This document shows positions 25,223 through 40,400 of a stretch of DNA of 64,000 nt, piece by piece (the first letter of the stretch is position 1; every line of letters starts with the position of its first letter). The notes beneath the pieces were generated by a model. The model made no database searches, was not told where the DNA came from, and saw only the letters and a program-made list of their open reading frames with translations. This stretch comes from Calliopsis andreniformis (taxonomy: Eukaryota; Arthropoda; Insecta; Hymenoptera; Andrenidae). The position numbers and the translations under genes are program-made. The stretch lies in NCBI RefSeq assembly GCF_051401765.1, contig NW_027480450.1, forward strand, positions 3,782,001 to 3,846,000, given 5' to 3'.

Positions 25223-26400
25223 TCAATCCTCAATACTCAATCCTCAATCTTCAATCCTCAATACTCAATCTTCAATCCTCAATCCTCAATCCTCAATCCT
25301 CAATCCTCAATCCTCAATCTTCAATCCCCAATACTCAATCTGCAATCCTCAATCCTCAATCCTCAATCCCCAATCCTCAACCTTCAATCCTCAATACTCA
25401 ATCCTCAACCCTCAATCCTCAATCCTCAGTCCTCAAACCTCAATCCTGAATCCTCAATCTTCAATCCTCAATACTCAATCTTCAATCCTCAACCCTCAAA
25501 TCTCAATCCTCAATCCTCAATCGTCAATCTTCAATCCTTGATCCTCAATCCTCAATCCTCAATCATCAATCCTCAATCCTCAATCCTCAATCCTCAATAC
25601 TCAACCATCAATCCTCAAATCTCAATACTCAATAGAATATCCTGAGTTCTCAGGATTCAATACTCAAACCTCAATCCTCAACCCTCAGCCCTCATTCCCA
25701 ATCCTCAACCCTCAATCCGTAATCCTCTATATTCAATCCTCAATACTCAATCTTCAATCCTCAATCCTCAAGCCTCAATCCTCAATCCTCAATCCTCAGT
25801 CATCAATCATCAATATTCAATACTCAATCGTCAATCCTCAGTCCTCAATCCTCAATCCTCAACCTCATTCCTCAAACCTCAATCCTCAACCCTCAGTCCT
25901 CATCCTCAATTCTCAATTCTCAATTCTCAACACTCAATCATCAATCCTCAATCCTCAATCCTCAATCCTCAATCATCAATCCTCAACCTTCAATACTCAA
26001 CCATCAATCTTCAATCCTCAATCTTCAATCCTCAATACTCAATCTTCAATCCTCAATCCTCTATCCTCAATCCTCAATCCTCAATACTCTATCATCAGTC
26101 ATGAATACTCAATCTTCAATACTCAATCCTCAATCCTCAATCCTCAATCCTCAATTCTCAATCCTCAAGCTTCAATCCTCATTCCTCAAACCTCAATCCT
26201 CAACCCTCAGTCCTCACACTCAAATCTCAATTCTCAATCCTCAATCCTCAATCCTCAATCTTCAATCCTCAATAATCAATCTCCAATCCTAGATACTCAA
26301 TCCCCAATCCTGAATCCTTAATCCTCAATCTTCAATCCTCAATCCCCCGTCCTCAATCTACAATCCTCAATGCTCAATCCTCAATCCTCAATCCTCAATC
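25223..26400. repeat. 1.63-kb-spaced inner duplication of U1, copy 2
   Basis: Partner of 23590-24765. It then continues into CAGTCCTTAATCC at about 26402, the left boundary shared with U0 at about 19385. Confidence 0.88.
25639..25656. repeat. 18-bp perfect dyad, U1 second copy
   Basis: Same dyad as at 24006, 1,633 bp downstream. Confidence 0.88.
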
Positions 26401-29400
26401 CTCAGTCCTTAATCCTCAATCCTCAATCCTCAATCCTCAATCTTCAATCCTCAATACTCAATCTTCAATCCTCAATCCTCAATCCTCAATCCTCAATTCT
26501 CAATCCTCAATCCTCAATCTTCAGACCTCAAACATCAATACTCAACCCTCAGTCCTCGTCCTCAATCCACAATCCTCAATCCTCAATCCTCAATCTTCAG
26601 TCATCAATATTCAATCTTCAATCCTCAATCCACAATCCTCAATCCTCAATTCTCAATCCTCGACCCTCAGTCCTCATCGTCGGTTCTCAATTCTCAATCC
26701 TCAATATTCAATCCTCAATCTTCAATTCTCAATAATCAATCTTCAATCCACAATCGTCAATCCTCAATTCTCAATCCTCAATCCTCAGTCCTCAGTCCTC
26801 AATCCTCAATCCTCAACCCTCAGCCCTCATCCTCAATCCTCAATCCTCAGTCTTCAATCCTCAATACTCAATATACAGTCCTCAATCCTCAGTCCACAAA
26901 CCTCAATTCTGAATCCTCAATCCCGAATCCTCAACCTTCAGCCCTCAGTCCTCAACAATCAGTTGTCAATCCTCAATCCTCAATAGAATATCCCAACTCA
27001 CAGTTTTCAATACTCAACACCCAATCTGCAATCTTCAAACCTCTATACACAAACATCAATTCTCATCACTCAACCCTCAACACTCAGTCCTCAATGTTCA
27101 ATCCTCAATCCTCAATCCTCAATCCATAATCCTCAATCTTCAATACTCAATACTCAATCTTCAACCCTCAATCCTCAATCCTCAATCCTCAATCCTCAAT
27201 CCTCAATCCTCAGTCATCAATCCTCAATATTCAATACTCAATCGTCAATCCGCAGTCCTCAATACTCAACCGTCAGTCCTCGTCCTCAATCCTCAACCCT
27301 CAATTCTCAATCCTCAATACTCAATCCTCAATCGTCAATCCTCAATCCCCAATCCTCTATCTTCAATCCTCAATCCTCAACCCTCAATCCTCAATTCTCA
27401 ATTTTCAATCCTCAATACTCAATCTTCAATCCTCAACCCTCAACCATCAGCCCTCATACTCCATCCTCAATACTCAATCCTCAATACTCAATCTTCAATC
27501 CTCAATACTCAATCATCAATCCTCAATCCTCAATCCTCAATCCTCAATCCTCAATCCTCAGTCATGAATACTCAATCTTCAAGACGCAATCCTCAATACT
27601 CAATCCTCAATCCTCAATCCTCAATCCTCAATCCTCAATCCTCAATCCTCATTCCTCAAACCTCAATCCTCAGCCCTCAGTCCTCATCCTCAATTCTCAA
27701 TACTCAATCCTCAATCCTCAATCCTCAATCTTCAATCCTCAATAATCAACCTCCAATCCTAGATCCTCAATCCCCAATCCTCAATCCTTAATCTTCAATT
27801 TTCAATCCTCAGTCCCCAGTCCTCAATCTTCAATCCTCAATGCTCAGTCCTCAATACTCTATTCTCAATCCTCAATCCTCAATCCTCAATCCTCGAACCT
27901 CAATCCTCAACCGTCAGTCCTCGTCCTCAATCCTCAACCCTCAATCCTCAATCCTCATCCTTCAATCATCAATACACAATCTTCAATCCTCAATCCTCAA
28001 TCCTCAATCCTCAATATTCAACGCAAAACCCTCAACCATCAATCCTCAATACTCAACCATCGATCCTCAATTCTCAATACTCAATAGAATATTCTGAATT
28101 CTCACGGTTCAATACTCAATCCACAATATTCAATACTCAAACCTCAATCCTCAAACATCAATTCTCAACACTCAATCCTCAACACTCAGTCCTCTCTCTT
28201 CAATCCTCCATCCTGAGTCCTCAATCCTCAACCGTCAATCCTCAGTCCTCAATCCTCAATCCTCAATCCTCATTCTTCAATCCTCAATACCCAATCCTCA
28301 ATCTTCAATCCTCAATCCTCAATCCTCAGTTCTCAATCCTCAACCCTGAGTCCTCAGTCCTCAATCCTTAATCCTCAACCCTCAGGCCTCATCCTCAATC
28401 CTCAGTCCTCAATCCTCAATCCTCAATCTCCAATCCTCATCCCTCAATCCTCAGTCCTCAAACCTCAATCCTCAGTCCTCAAACCTCAATCCTGAATCCT
28501 CAATCCTGAATCCTCAATCTTTAGCCCTCAGTTCTCAACAATCAGTTGTCAACCCTCAATCCTCAATAGAATATCCTCAATTCAGAGTTTTCAATACTCA
28601 ATCCCAATTCTTCAATCTTCAAATCTAAATCCACAAACATCAACTCTCATCACTCAACCCTCAACACTCAATCCTCAATCTTCAATACGCAATCCTCAAT
28701 CCTCAATGTTCAATCCTCAATACTCAATCTTCAATCCGCAATCCACAATCCTCAATCCTCAATCCTCAATCCTCAATCATTAATCTTCAACCCTCAATAC
28801 TCAATCTTCAATCCTCAATCATCAATCCTCAATCCTCAACCCTGAAACCGCAATCTTCAGCCCTGAGTCCTCAACAATCAGTTGTCAATCCTCAATCCTC
28901 AATAGAATATCCTCAATTCACAGTTTTCGATACTCAATACTCAATCTGCAACTTTCAATCCTCAATACTCAATTTTCAATCCTCAATCCTCAGTCCTCAA
29001 ACCTCAATTCTGAATCCTCAATACTGAATGCTCAATCTTCAGCCCTCAGTCCTCAACAATCAGTTGTCAATCCTCAATCCTCAATAGAATATCCTCAATT
29101 CACAGTTTTCAATGCTCAATACTCAATCTGCAATCTTCAAACCTCTATACACAAACATCAATTCTCATCACTCAACCCTCAACACTCAGTCCTCAATGTT
29201 CAATCGTCAATCCTCAATTCTCAATCTTCAATTCTCAATACTGTATCTTCAATCCTCAAACCTCAATCCTCAATCCTCATTCCTCAATCCTCAATCTTCA
29301 ATCCTCAGTCCCCAATCCTCAGTCTTCAATCCTCGATACTCAATCCTCAATCCTCAATGCTCAATCCTCAATCCTCAATCATCAATCCTCAATACTCAAT

Positions 29401-32400
29401 CTTCAATCCTCAATCCTCAACTCTCAATCCTCAATCCTCAATCCTAAATCATCAATCCACAATCTTCAATACTCAATCCTTAATCCTCAATCCTCGTACC
29501 TCAAACCTCAATCCTCAACCCTCAGTCCTCATTATCAATTCTCAATTCTCAATTCTCAATCCTCATTCCTCAATCCTCAATCTTGAATCCTCAATAATCA
29601 AACTCCAATCCTAGATCCTCAATCCCCAATCCTCAATCCTTAACCCTCAATCTTCAATCCTCAATCCCCAGTCCTCAATCTTCAATCCTCAATGCTCAAT
29701 CCTCAATCCGCAAGCCTCAGTCCTCAATCCTCAATTCTCAATCCTCAAACCTCAATCCTCAACCGTCAGTCCCCGTCCTCAATCCTCAACCCTCAATACT
29801 CAATCCTCAATCTTCAATCATCAATACACAACCTTCAATCCTCAATACTCAAACCTCAATCCTCAATCCTCAATATTCAACACACAACCCTCAACCATCA
29901 ATACTCAATACTCAATCCTCAATCTTCAATCCTCAATACTCAGTCTTCAATCCTCAATCCTCAATCCTCAACCCTCAGTCCTCAATCCTCAATCCTAAAT
30001 ACTCAACCCTCAATCCTCAATCCTCAACCCTCAATCCTCAATCATCAAACCTCAATCTTCAGTACTCAATCCTCAATCCTCAATACTCAATCCTCAATAC
30101 ACAACCATCAATTCTCAATTCTCAATACTGACTAGAATATCCCGAATTCTCAGGATTCAATACTCTAACCTCAATCCTCAACGCTCAGAACTCATCCTTC
30201 ATCCTCAATCCTCAATCTTCAATCCTCAATTTTCAATCCTCAATACTCAATCTTCAATCCTCAATCCTCAATCCTCAATCCTCAATCCTCAATCCTCAGT
30301 CATGAATACTCAATCTTCAATACTCAGTCCTCAATCCGCAATCCTCAATTCTCAATCCTCAAGCCTCAATCCTCATTCCTCAAACCTCAATCCTCAACCC
30401 AAAGTCCTCACCCTCAATTCTCAATTCTCGATCCTCAATCCTCAATCCTCAATCTTCAATCCTCAATAATCAATCTCCAATACTAGATACTCAATCCCCA
30501 ACCCTCAATCTTTAATCCTCAATCTTCAATCCTCAATCCCCGGTCCTCAATCTACAATCCTCAATGCTCAATCCTCAATCCTCAATCCTCAGTCCTCAAT
30601 CCTCAATCCTCAATCCTCAAACCTCAACCATCAACCGTCAGTCCTCGTCCTCAATGCTTAACCCTCAATCCTCAATCCTCAATCTTCAATCATCAATACT
30701 CAATCATCAATCCTCAATCCTCAATTCTCAATCCTCAATCCTCAATCCCCAATGTTCAACACACAACCCGCAACCATCAATCCTCAATAGTCAACCATCA
30801 ATCCTCAATTCTCAATACTTAATAGAATATCCTGAATTCTCATGGTTCAATACTCAATCCACAATATTCAATAATCAAATCTCAATCCTCAAACATCAAT
30901 CCTTAACACTCAATCCACAAAACTCAGTCCTCTCTCTTCAATCCTCCATCCTCAATCCTCAATCCTCAAGCGTCAATCCTCAATCCTCAATCGTCAACTC
31001 CCAATCCTCAGTCCTCAAACCTCAATCCCGAATACTCAATCCTGAATCCTCAACCTTCAGCCCTCAATACTCAATCATCAATCTTCAATCCTCAATTCTC
31101 AATCCTCAATCCTGAATCCTCAATCCTCAATCGTCAATCTTCAATCCTGAATACTCAATCTTCAATCCTCAGTCCTCAATCCTCAATCCTCAACCCTCAT
31201 TCTTCAATCCTCAATACCAAATCCTCAATCTTCAATCCTCAATCCTCAATTGTCAATCTTCAATCCTGAATACTCAATCTTCAATCCTCAGTCCTCAATC
31301 CTCAATCCTCAACCCTCATTCTTCAATCCTCAATACCAAATCCTCAATCTTCAATCCTCAATCCTCAATCCTCAATCCTCAATCGTCAGTCCTCAAACCT
31401 CAATTCTGTACCCTCAATCCTGAATCCTCAATCTTCAGCCCTCAGTCCTCAGCAATCAACTGTCGATCCTCAGTCCTCATTAGAATATCCTCAATTCACA
31501 GTTTTCAATACTCAATCCCCATTCTTCAATCTTCAAATCTAAATCCACAAACATCAATTCTCATCACTCAACCGTCAACACTCAATCCTCAATCTTCAGT
31601 CAACAATCCTCAATCCTCAATGTTGAATCCTCAATACTCAATCTTCAATCCTCAATCCTCAAATGTCAATCCTCAATACTCAATCCACAATCGTCAATCC
31701 TCAATCCCCAATCATCAATCTTCAATCCTCAATCCTCAATCATCAATCCTCAATCCTCAACCTTCAATGCTCAATACTCAATCCTCAATCCTCAATCCTC
31801 AATCCTCAGTCCTCAAACCTCAATCCTGAATCCTCAATCTTCAATCCTCAATACTCAATCTTCAATCCTCAATCCTCAAATCTCAATCCTCAATCCTCAA
31901 TCCTCAATCGTCAATCTTCAATCCTTGATCCTCAATCCTCAATCCTCAATCCTCAATCCTCAACCCTCATTCTTCAATCCTCAATACCAAATCCTCAATC
32001 TTCTATCCTCAATCCTCAATCCTCAGTCCTCAATCCTCAGTCCTCAAACCTCAATTCTGTACCCTCAATCCTGAATCCTCAATCTTCAGCCCTCAGTCCT
32101 CAGCAATCAACTGTCGATCCTCAGTCCTCATTAGAATATCCTCAAGTCACAGTTTTCAATACTCAATCCCCATTCTTCAATCTTCAAATCTAAATCCACA
32201 AACATCAATTCTCATCACTCAACCCTCAACACTCAATCCTCAATCTTCAGTCATCAATCCTCAATCCTCAATGTTGAATCCTCAATACTCAATCTTCAAT
32301 ACTCAATCCTCAATTGTCAATCCTCAATACTCAATCCACAATCGTCAATCCTCAATCCCCAAACATCAATCTTCAATCCTCAATCCTCAATCCTCAATCC

Positions 32401-32809
32401 TCAATCCTCAATCTTCAATCCCCAATACTCAATCTTCAACCCTCAATCCTCAATCGTCAATCCTCAATCCTGAATGCTCAATCCTCAATCTTCAATCCTC
32501 AATACTCAATCTGCAATCCTCAATCCTTAACCCTCAATCCCCAATCCTCAACCTTCAATCCTCAATACTCAATCCTCAACCCTCAATCCTCAATCCTCAG
32601 TCCTCAAACCTCAATCCTGAATCCTCAATCTTCAATCCTCAATACTCAATCTTCAATCCTCAACCCTCAAATCTCAATCCTCAATCCTCAATCGTCAATC
32701 TTCAATCCTTGATCCTCAATCCTCAATCCTCAATCCTCAATCTTCAATCCTCAATCCTCAATCCTCAATACTCAACCATCAATCCTCAAATCTCAATACT
32801 CAATAGAAT

Positions 32810-32827
32810 ATCCTGAGTTCTCAGGAT
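32810..32827. repeat. 18-bp perfect dyad, U2 first copy
   Basis: Identical to the U1 dyad at 24006, exactly 8,804 bp downstream. Confidence 0.88.
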
Positions 32828-34442
32828 TCAATACTCAAACCTCAATCCTCAACCCTCAGCCCTCATTCCCAATCCTCAACCCTCAATCCGTAATCCTCTA
32901 TATTCAATCCTCAATACTCAATCTTCAATCCTCAATCCTCAAGCCTCAATCCTCAATCCTCAATCCTCAGTCATCAATCATCAATATTCAATACTCAATC
33001 GTCAATCCTCAGTCCTCAATCCTCAATCCTCAACCTCATTCCTCAAACCTCAACACTCAACCCTCAGTCCTCATCCTCAATTCTCAATTCTCAATTCTCA
33101 ACACTCAATCATCAATCCTCAATCCTCAATCCTCAATCCTCAATCATCAATCCTCAACCTTCAATACTCAACCATCAATCTTCAATCCTCAATCTTCAAT
33201 CCTCAATACTCAATCTTCAATCCTCAATCCTCTATCCTCAATCCTCAATACTCTATCATCAGTCATGAATACTCAATCTTCAATACTCAATCCTCAATCC
33301 TCAATCCTCAATCCTCAATTCTCAATCCTCAAGCTTCAATCCTCATTCCTCAAACCTCAATCCTCAACCCTCAGTCCTCACACTCAAATCTCAATTCTCA
33401 ATCCTCAATCCTCAATCCTCAATCTTCAATCCTCAATAATCAATCTCCAATCCTAGATACTCAATCCCCAATCCTGAATCCTTAATCCTCAATCTTCAAT
33501 CCTCAATCCCCCGTCCTCAATCTACAATCCTCAATGCTCAATCCTCAATCCTCAATCCTCAGTCCTCAATCCTCAATCCTCAGTCATGAATACTCAATCT
33601 TCAATACTCAGTCCTCAATCCTCAATCCTCAATTCTCAATCCTCAAGCCTCAATCCCCATTCCTCAAACCTCAATCCTCAACCCAAATTCCTCACCCTCA
33701 ATTCTCAATTCTCAATCCTCAATCCTCAATCCTCAATCTTCAATCCTCAATAATCAATCTCCAATCCTAGATACTCAATCCCCAATCCTCAATCCTTAAT
33801 CCCCAATCTTCAATCCTCAATCCCCGGTCCTCAATCTACAATCCTCAATGATCAATCCTCAATCATCAAGCCTCAGTCCTCAATCCTCAATCCTCAATCC
33901 TCAATCCTCAGACCTCAATCCTCAACCCTCAATACTCATTCCTCAATCTTCAATCATCAATACTCAATCTTCAATCCTCAATCCTCAATCCTCAATCCTC
34001 AATATTCAACACACAACCCTCAACCATCAATCCTCAATACTCAATCCTCAATCTTCAATCCTCAATACTCAATCTTCAATCCTCAATCCTCAATCCTCAA
34101 TCCTCAATCCTCAATCCTCAATCTTCAATCCCCAATACTCAATCTGCAATCCTCAATCCTCAATCCTCAATCCCCAATCCTCAACCTTCAATCCTCAATA
34201 CTCAATCCTCAACCCTCAATCCTCAATCCTCAGTCCTCAAACCTCAATCCTGAATCCTCAATCTTCAATCCTCAATACTCAATCTTCAATCCTCAACCCT
34301 CAAATCTCAATCCTCAATCCTCAATCGTCAATCTTCAATCCTTGATCCTCAATCCTCAATCCTCAATCATCAATCCTCAATCCTCAATCCTCAATCCTCA
34401 ATACTCAACCATCAATCCTCAAATCTCAATACTCAATAGAAT

Positions 34443-34460
34443 ATCCTGAGTTCTCAGGAT
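34443..34460. repeat. 18-bp perfect dyad, U2 second copy
   Basis: Identical to the U1 dyad at 25639, exactly 8,804 bp downstream. Confidence 0.88.
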
Positions 34461-37400
34461 TCAATACTCAAACCTCAATCCTCAACCCTCAGCCCTCATT
34501 CCCAATCCTCAACCCTCAATCCGTAATCCTCTATATTCATTCCTCAATACTCAATCTTCAATCCTCAATCCTCAAGCCTCAATCCTCAATCCTCAATCCT
34601 CAGTCATCAATCATCAATATTCAATACTCAATCGTCAATCCTCAGTCCTCAATCCTCAATCCTCAACCTCATTCCTCAAACCTCAATCCTCAACCCTCAG
34701 TCCTCATCCTCAATTCTCAATTCTCAATTCTCAACACTCAATCATCAATCCTCAATCCTCAATCCTCAATCCTCAATCATCAATCCTCAACCTTCAATAC
34801 TCAACCATCAATCTTCAATCCTCAATCTTCAATCCTCAATACTCAAACTTCAATCCTCAATCCTCTATCCTCAATCCTCAATCCTCAATACTCTATCATC
34901 AGTCATGAATACTCAATCTTCAATACTCAATCCTCAATCCTCAATCCTCAATCCTCAATTCTCAATCCTCAAGCTTCAATCCTCATTCCTCAAACCTCAA
35001 TCCTCAACCCTCAGTCCTCACACTCAAATCTCAATTCTCAATCCTCAATCCTCAATCCTCAATCTTCAATCCTCAATAATCAATCTCCAATCCTAGATAC
35101 TCAATCCCCAATCCTGAATCCTTAATCCTCAATCTTCAATCCTCAATCCCCCGTCCTCAATCTACAATCCTCAATGCTCAATCCTCAATCCTCAATCCTC
35201 AATCCTCAGTCCTTAATCCTCAATCCTCAATCCTCAATCCTCAATCTTCAATCCTCAATACTCAATCTTCAATCCTCAATCCTCAATCCTCAATCCTCAA
35301 TTCTCAATCCTCAATCCTCAATCTTCAGACCTCAAACATCAATACTCAACCCTCAGTCCTCGTCCTCAATCCACAATCCTCAATCCTCAATCCTCAATCT
35401 TCAGTCATCAATATTCAATCTTCAATCCTCAATCCACAATCCTCAATCCTCAATTCTCAATCCTCGACCCTCAGTCCTCATCGTCGGTTCTCAATTCTCA
35501 ATCCTCAATATTCAATCCTCAATCTTCAATTCTCAATAATCAATCTTCAATCCACAATCGTCAATCCTCAATTCTCAATCCTCAATCCTCAGTCCTCAGT
35601 CCTCAATCCTCAATCCTCAACCCTCAGCCCTCATCCTCAATCCTCAATCCTCAGTCTTCAATCCTCAATACTCAATATACAGTCCTCAATCCTCAGTCCA
35701 CAAACCTCAATTCTGAATCCTCAATCCCGAATCCTCAACCTTCAGCCCTCAGTCCTCAACAATCAGTTGTCAATCCTCAATCCTCAATAGAATATCCCAA
35801 CTCACAGTTTTCAATACTCAACACCCAATCTGCAATCTTCAAACCTCTATACACAAACATCAATTCTCATCACTCAACCCTCAACACTCAGTCCTCAATG
35901 TTCAATCCTCAATCCTCAATCCTCAATCCATAATCCTCAATCTTCAATACTCAATACTCAATCTTCAACCCTCAATCCTCAATCCTCAATCCTCAATCCT
36001 CAATCCTCAATCCTCAGTCATCAATCCTCAATATTCAATACTCAATCGTCAATCCGCAGTCCTCAATACTCAACCGTCAGTCCTCGTCCTCAATCCTCAA
36101 CCCTCAATTCTCAATCCTCAATACTCAATCCTCAATCGTCAATCCTCAATCCCCAATCCTCTATCTTCAATCCTCAATCCTCAATCCTCAATCCTCAATT
36201 CTCAATTTTCAATCCTCAATACTCAATCTTCAATCCTCAACCCTCAACCATCAGCCCTCATACTCCATCCTCAATACTCAATCCTCAATATTCAATCTTC
36301 AATCCTCAATACTCAGTCATCAATCCTCAATCCTCAATCCTCAATCCTCAATCCTCAATCCTCAGTCATGAATACTCAATCTTCAAGACGCAATCCTCAA
36401 TACTCAATCCTCAATCCTCAATCCTCAATCCTCAATCCTCAATCCTCAATCCTCATTCCTCAAACCTCAATCCTCAGCCCTCAGTCCTCATCCTCAATTC
36501 TCAATACTCAATCCTCAATCCTCAATCCTCAATCTTCAATCCTCAATAATCAACCTCCAATCCTAGATCCTCAATCCCCAATCCTCAATCCTTAATCTTC
36601 AATTTTCAATCCTCAGTCCCCAGTCCTCAATCTTCAATCCTCAATGCTCAGTCCTCAATACTCTATTCTCAATCCTCAATCCTCAATCCTCAATCCTCGA
36701 ACCTCAATCCTCAACCGTCAGTCCTCGTCCTCAATCCTCAACCCTCAATCCTCAATCCTCATCCTTCAATCATCAATACACAATCTTCAATCCTCAATCC
36801 TCAATCCTCAATCCTCAATATTCAACGCAAAACCCTCAACCATCAATCCTCAATACTCAACCATCGATCCTCAATTCTCAATACTCAATAGAATATTCTG
36901 AATTCTCACGGTTCAATACTCAATCCACAATATTCAATACTCAAACCTCAATCCTCAAACATCAATTCTCAACACTCAATCCTCAACACTCAGTCCTCTC
37001 TCTTCAATCCTCCATCCTGAGTCCTCAATCCTCAACCGTCAATCCTCAGTCCTCAATCCTCAATCCTCAATCCTCATTCTTCAATCCTCAATACCCAATC
37101 CTCAATCTTCAATCCTCAATCCTCAATCCTCAGTTCTCAATCCTCAACCCTGAGTCCTCAGTCCTCAATCCTTAATCCTCAACCCTCAGGCCTCATCCTC
37201 AATCCTCAGTCCTCAATCCTCAATCCTCAATCTCCAATCCTCATCCCTCAATCCTCAGTCCTCAAACCTCAATCCTCAGTCCTCAAACCTCAATCCTGAA
37301 TCCTCAATCCTGAATCCTCAATCTTCAGCCCTCAGTTCTCAACAATCAGTTGTCAACCCTCAATCCTCAATAGAATATCCTCAATTCAGAGTTTTCAATA

Positions 37401-40400
37401 CTCAATCCCAATTCTTCAATCTTCAAATCTAAATCCACAAACATCAACTCTCATCACTCAACCCTCAACACTCAATCCTCAATCTTCAATACGCAATCCT
37501 CAATCCTCAATGTTCAATCCTCAATACTCAATCTTCAATCCGCAATCCACAATCCTCAATCCTCAATCCTCAATCCTCAATCATTAATCTTCAACCCTCA
37601 ATACTCAATCTTCAATCCTCAATCATCAATCCTCAATCCTCAACCCTGAAACCGCAATCTTCAGCCCTGAGTCCTCAACAATCAGTTGTCAATCCTCAAT
37701 CCTCAATAGAATATCCTCAATTCACAGTTTTCGATACTCAATACTCAATCTGCAACTTTCAATCCTCAATACTCAATTTTCAATCCTCAATCCTCAGTCC
37801 TCAAACCTCAATTCTGAATCCTCAATACTGAATGCTCAATCTTCAGCCCTCAGTCCTCAACAATCAGTTGTCAATCCTCAATCCTCAATAGAATATCCTC
37901 AATTCACAGTTTTCAATGCTCAATACTCAATCTGCAATCTTCAAACCTCTATACACAAACATCAATTCTCATCACTCAACCCTCAACACTCAGTCCTCAA
38001 TGTTCAATCGTCAATCCTCAATTCTCAATCTTCAATTCTCAATACTGTATCTTCAATCCTCAAACCTCAATCCTCAATCCTCATTCCTCAATCCTCAATC
38101 TTCAATCCTCAGTCCCCAATCCTCAGTCTTCAATCCTCGATACTCAATCCTCAATCCTCAATGCTCAATCCTCAATCCTCAATCATCAATCCTCAATACT
38201 CAATCTTCAATCCTCAATCCTCAACTCTCAATCCTCAATCCTCAATCCTAAATCATCAATCCACAATCTTCAATACTCAATCCTTAATCCTCAATCCTCG
38301 TACCTCAAACCTCAATCCTCAACCCTCAGTCCTCATTATCAATTCTCAATTCTCAATTCTCAATCCTCATTCCTCAATCCTCAATCTTGAATCCTCAATA
38401 ATCAAACTCCAATCCTAGATCCTCAATCCCCAATCCTCAATCCTTAACCCTCAATCTTCAATCCTCAATCCCCAGTCCTCAATCTTCAATCCTCAATGCT
38501 CAATCCTCAATCCGCAAGCCTCAGTCCTCAATCCTCAATTCTCAATCCTCAAACCTCAATCCTCAACCGTCAGTCCCCGTCCTCAATCCTCAACCCTCAA
38601 TACTCAATCCTCAATCTTCAATCATCAATACACAACCTTCAATCCTCAATACTCAAACCTCAATCCTCAATCCTCAATATTCAACACACAACCCTCAACC
38701 ATCAATACTCAATACTCAATCCTCAATCTTCAATCCTCAATACTCAGTCTTCAATCCTCAATCCTCAATCCTCAACCCTCAGTCCTCAATCCTCAATCCT
38801 CAATACTCAACCCTCAATCCTCAATCCTCAACCCTCAATCCGCAATCATCAAACCTCAATCTTCAGTACTCAATCCTCAATCCTCAATACGCAATCCTCA
38901 ATACACAACCATCAATTCTCAATTCTCAATACTGACTAGAATATCCCGAATTCTCAGGATTCAATACTCTAACCTCAATCCTCAACGCTCAGAACTCATC
39001 CTTCATCCTCAATCCTCAATCTTCAATCCTCAATTTTCAATCCTCAATACTCAATCTTCAATCCTCAATCCTCAATCCTCAATCCTCAATCCTCAATCCT
39101 CAGTCATGAATACTCAATCTTCAATACTCAGTCCTCAATCCGCAATCCTCAATTCTCAATCCTCAAGCCTCAATCCTCATTCCTCAAACCTCAATCCTCA
39201 ACCCAAAGTCCTCACCCTCAATTCTCAATTCTCGATCCTCAATCCTCAATCCTCAATCTTCAATCCTCAATAATCAATCTCCAATACTAGATACTCAATC
39301 CCCAACCCTCAATCTTTAATCCTCAATCTTCAATCCTCAATCCCCGGTCCTCAATCTACAATCCTCAATGCTCAATCCTCAATCCTCAATCCTCAGTCCT
39401 CAATCCTCAATCCTCAATCCTCAAACCTCAACCATCAACCGTCAGTCCTCGTCCTCAATGCTTAACCCTCAATCCTCAATCCTCAATCTTCAATCATCAA
39501 TACTCAATCATCAATCCTCAATCCTCAATTCTCAATCCTCAATCCTCAATCCCCAATGTTCAACACACAACCCGCAACCATCAATCCTCAATAGTCAACC
39601 ATCAATCCTCAATTCTCAATACTTAATAGAATATCCTGAATTCTCATGGTTCAATACTCAATCCACAATATTCAATAATCAAATCTCAATCCTCAAACAT
39701 CAATCCTTAACACTCAATCCACAAAACTCAGTCCTCTCTCTTCAATCCTCCATCCTCAATCCTCAATCCTCAAGCGTCAATCCTCAATCCTCAATCGTCA
39801 ACTCCCAATCCTCAGTCCTCAAACCTCAATCCCGAATACTCAATCCTGAATCCTCAACCTTCAGCCCTCAATACTCAATCATCAATCTTCAATCCTCAAT
39901 TCTCAATCCTCAATCCTCAACCCTCATTCTTCAATCCTCAGTACCAAATCCTCAATCTTCAATCCTCAATCCTCAATTGTCAATCTTCAATCCTGAATAC
40001 TCAATCTTCAATCCTCAGTCCTCAATCCTCAATCCTCAACCCTCATTCTTCAATCCTCAATACCAAATCCTCAATCTTCAATCCTCAATCCTCAATCCTC
40101 AATCCTCAATCGTCAGTCCTCAAACCTCAATTCTGTACCCTCAATCCTGAATCCTCAATCTTCAGCCCTCAGTCCTCAGCAATCAACTGTCGATCCTCAG
40201 TCCTCATTAGAATATCCTCAATTCACAGTTTTCAATACTCAATCCCCATTCTTCAATCTTCAAATCTAAATCCACAAACATCAATTCTCATCACTCAACC
40301 GTCAACACTCAATCCTCAATCTTCAGTCAACAATCCTCAATCCTCAATGTTGAATCCTCAATACTCAATCTTCAATCCTCAATCCTCAAATGTCAATCCT

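Larger units (their letters stand above)
21771..30470. repeat. Zone III higher-order unit U1 (8,700 bp)
   Basis: Delimited by the string CAATCTCCAATACTAGATAC, at 21771 and again at 30471. From 21881 to the end, every anchor recurs in U2 at exactly +8,804. Near 21861 U1 lacks 104 bp that U2 has. I found 11 substitutions against U2 by eye and no other indel. Inner order: module A (22017), a 119-bp tandem pair, a 651-bp tandem pair, two 1.63-kb-spaced copies each with a dyad, a segment with module B (26983) and module A (28083), then a right segment ending at the next CAATACTAGATAC. Confidence 0.93.
30471..39274. repeat. Zone III higher-order unit U2 (8,804 bp, complete)
   Basis: Full-length unit, bounded by CAATCTCCAATACTAGATAC at 30471 and 39275. 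It can serve as the reference copy. Substitutions against U1 that I found (U2 position, U2 base / U1 base): 31114 G/C, 31484 A/G, 32531 C/T, 33055 A/C, 34540 T/A, 34847 A/T, 36185 T/C, 37326 C/T, 38801 C/A, 38842 G/C-or-T site, 38891 G/T-or-C site. The dyads are at 32810 and 34443. CAATATTCAATC and CAGTCATC near 36287-36317 also look private to U2. Confidence 0.93.

Noticed and set aside
30471..39274. Assembly artefact (false duplication of U1)
   Set aside because: U2 differs from U1 by at least 11 scattered substitutions and a 104-bp indel, so it is not a copied contig. Read-depth data would still be needed to exclude local misassembly.
39368..40150. 260-residue open frame conserved at 44215 and 49613
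   Set aside because: Its repetition follows from duplication of the whole unit. In U2 the corresponding frame is cut by a C to G change at 31114 that makes a stop, so there is no sign of selection for coding.
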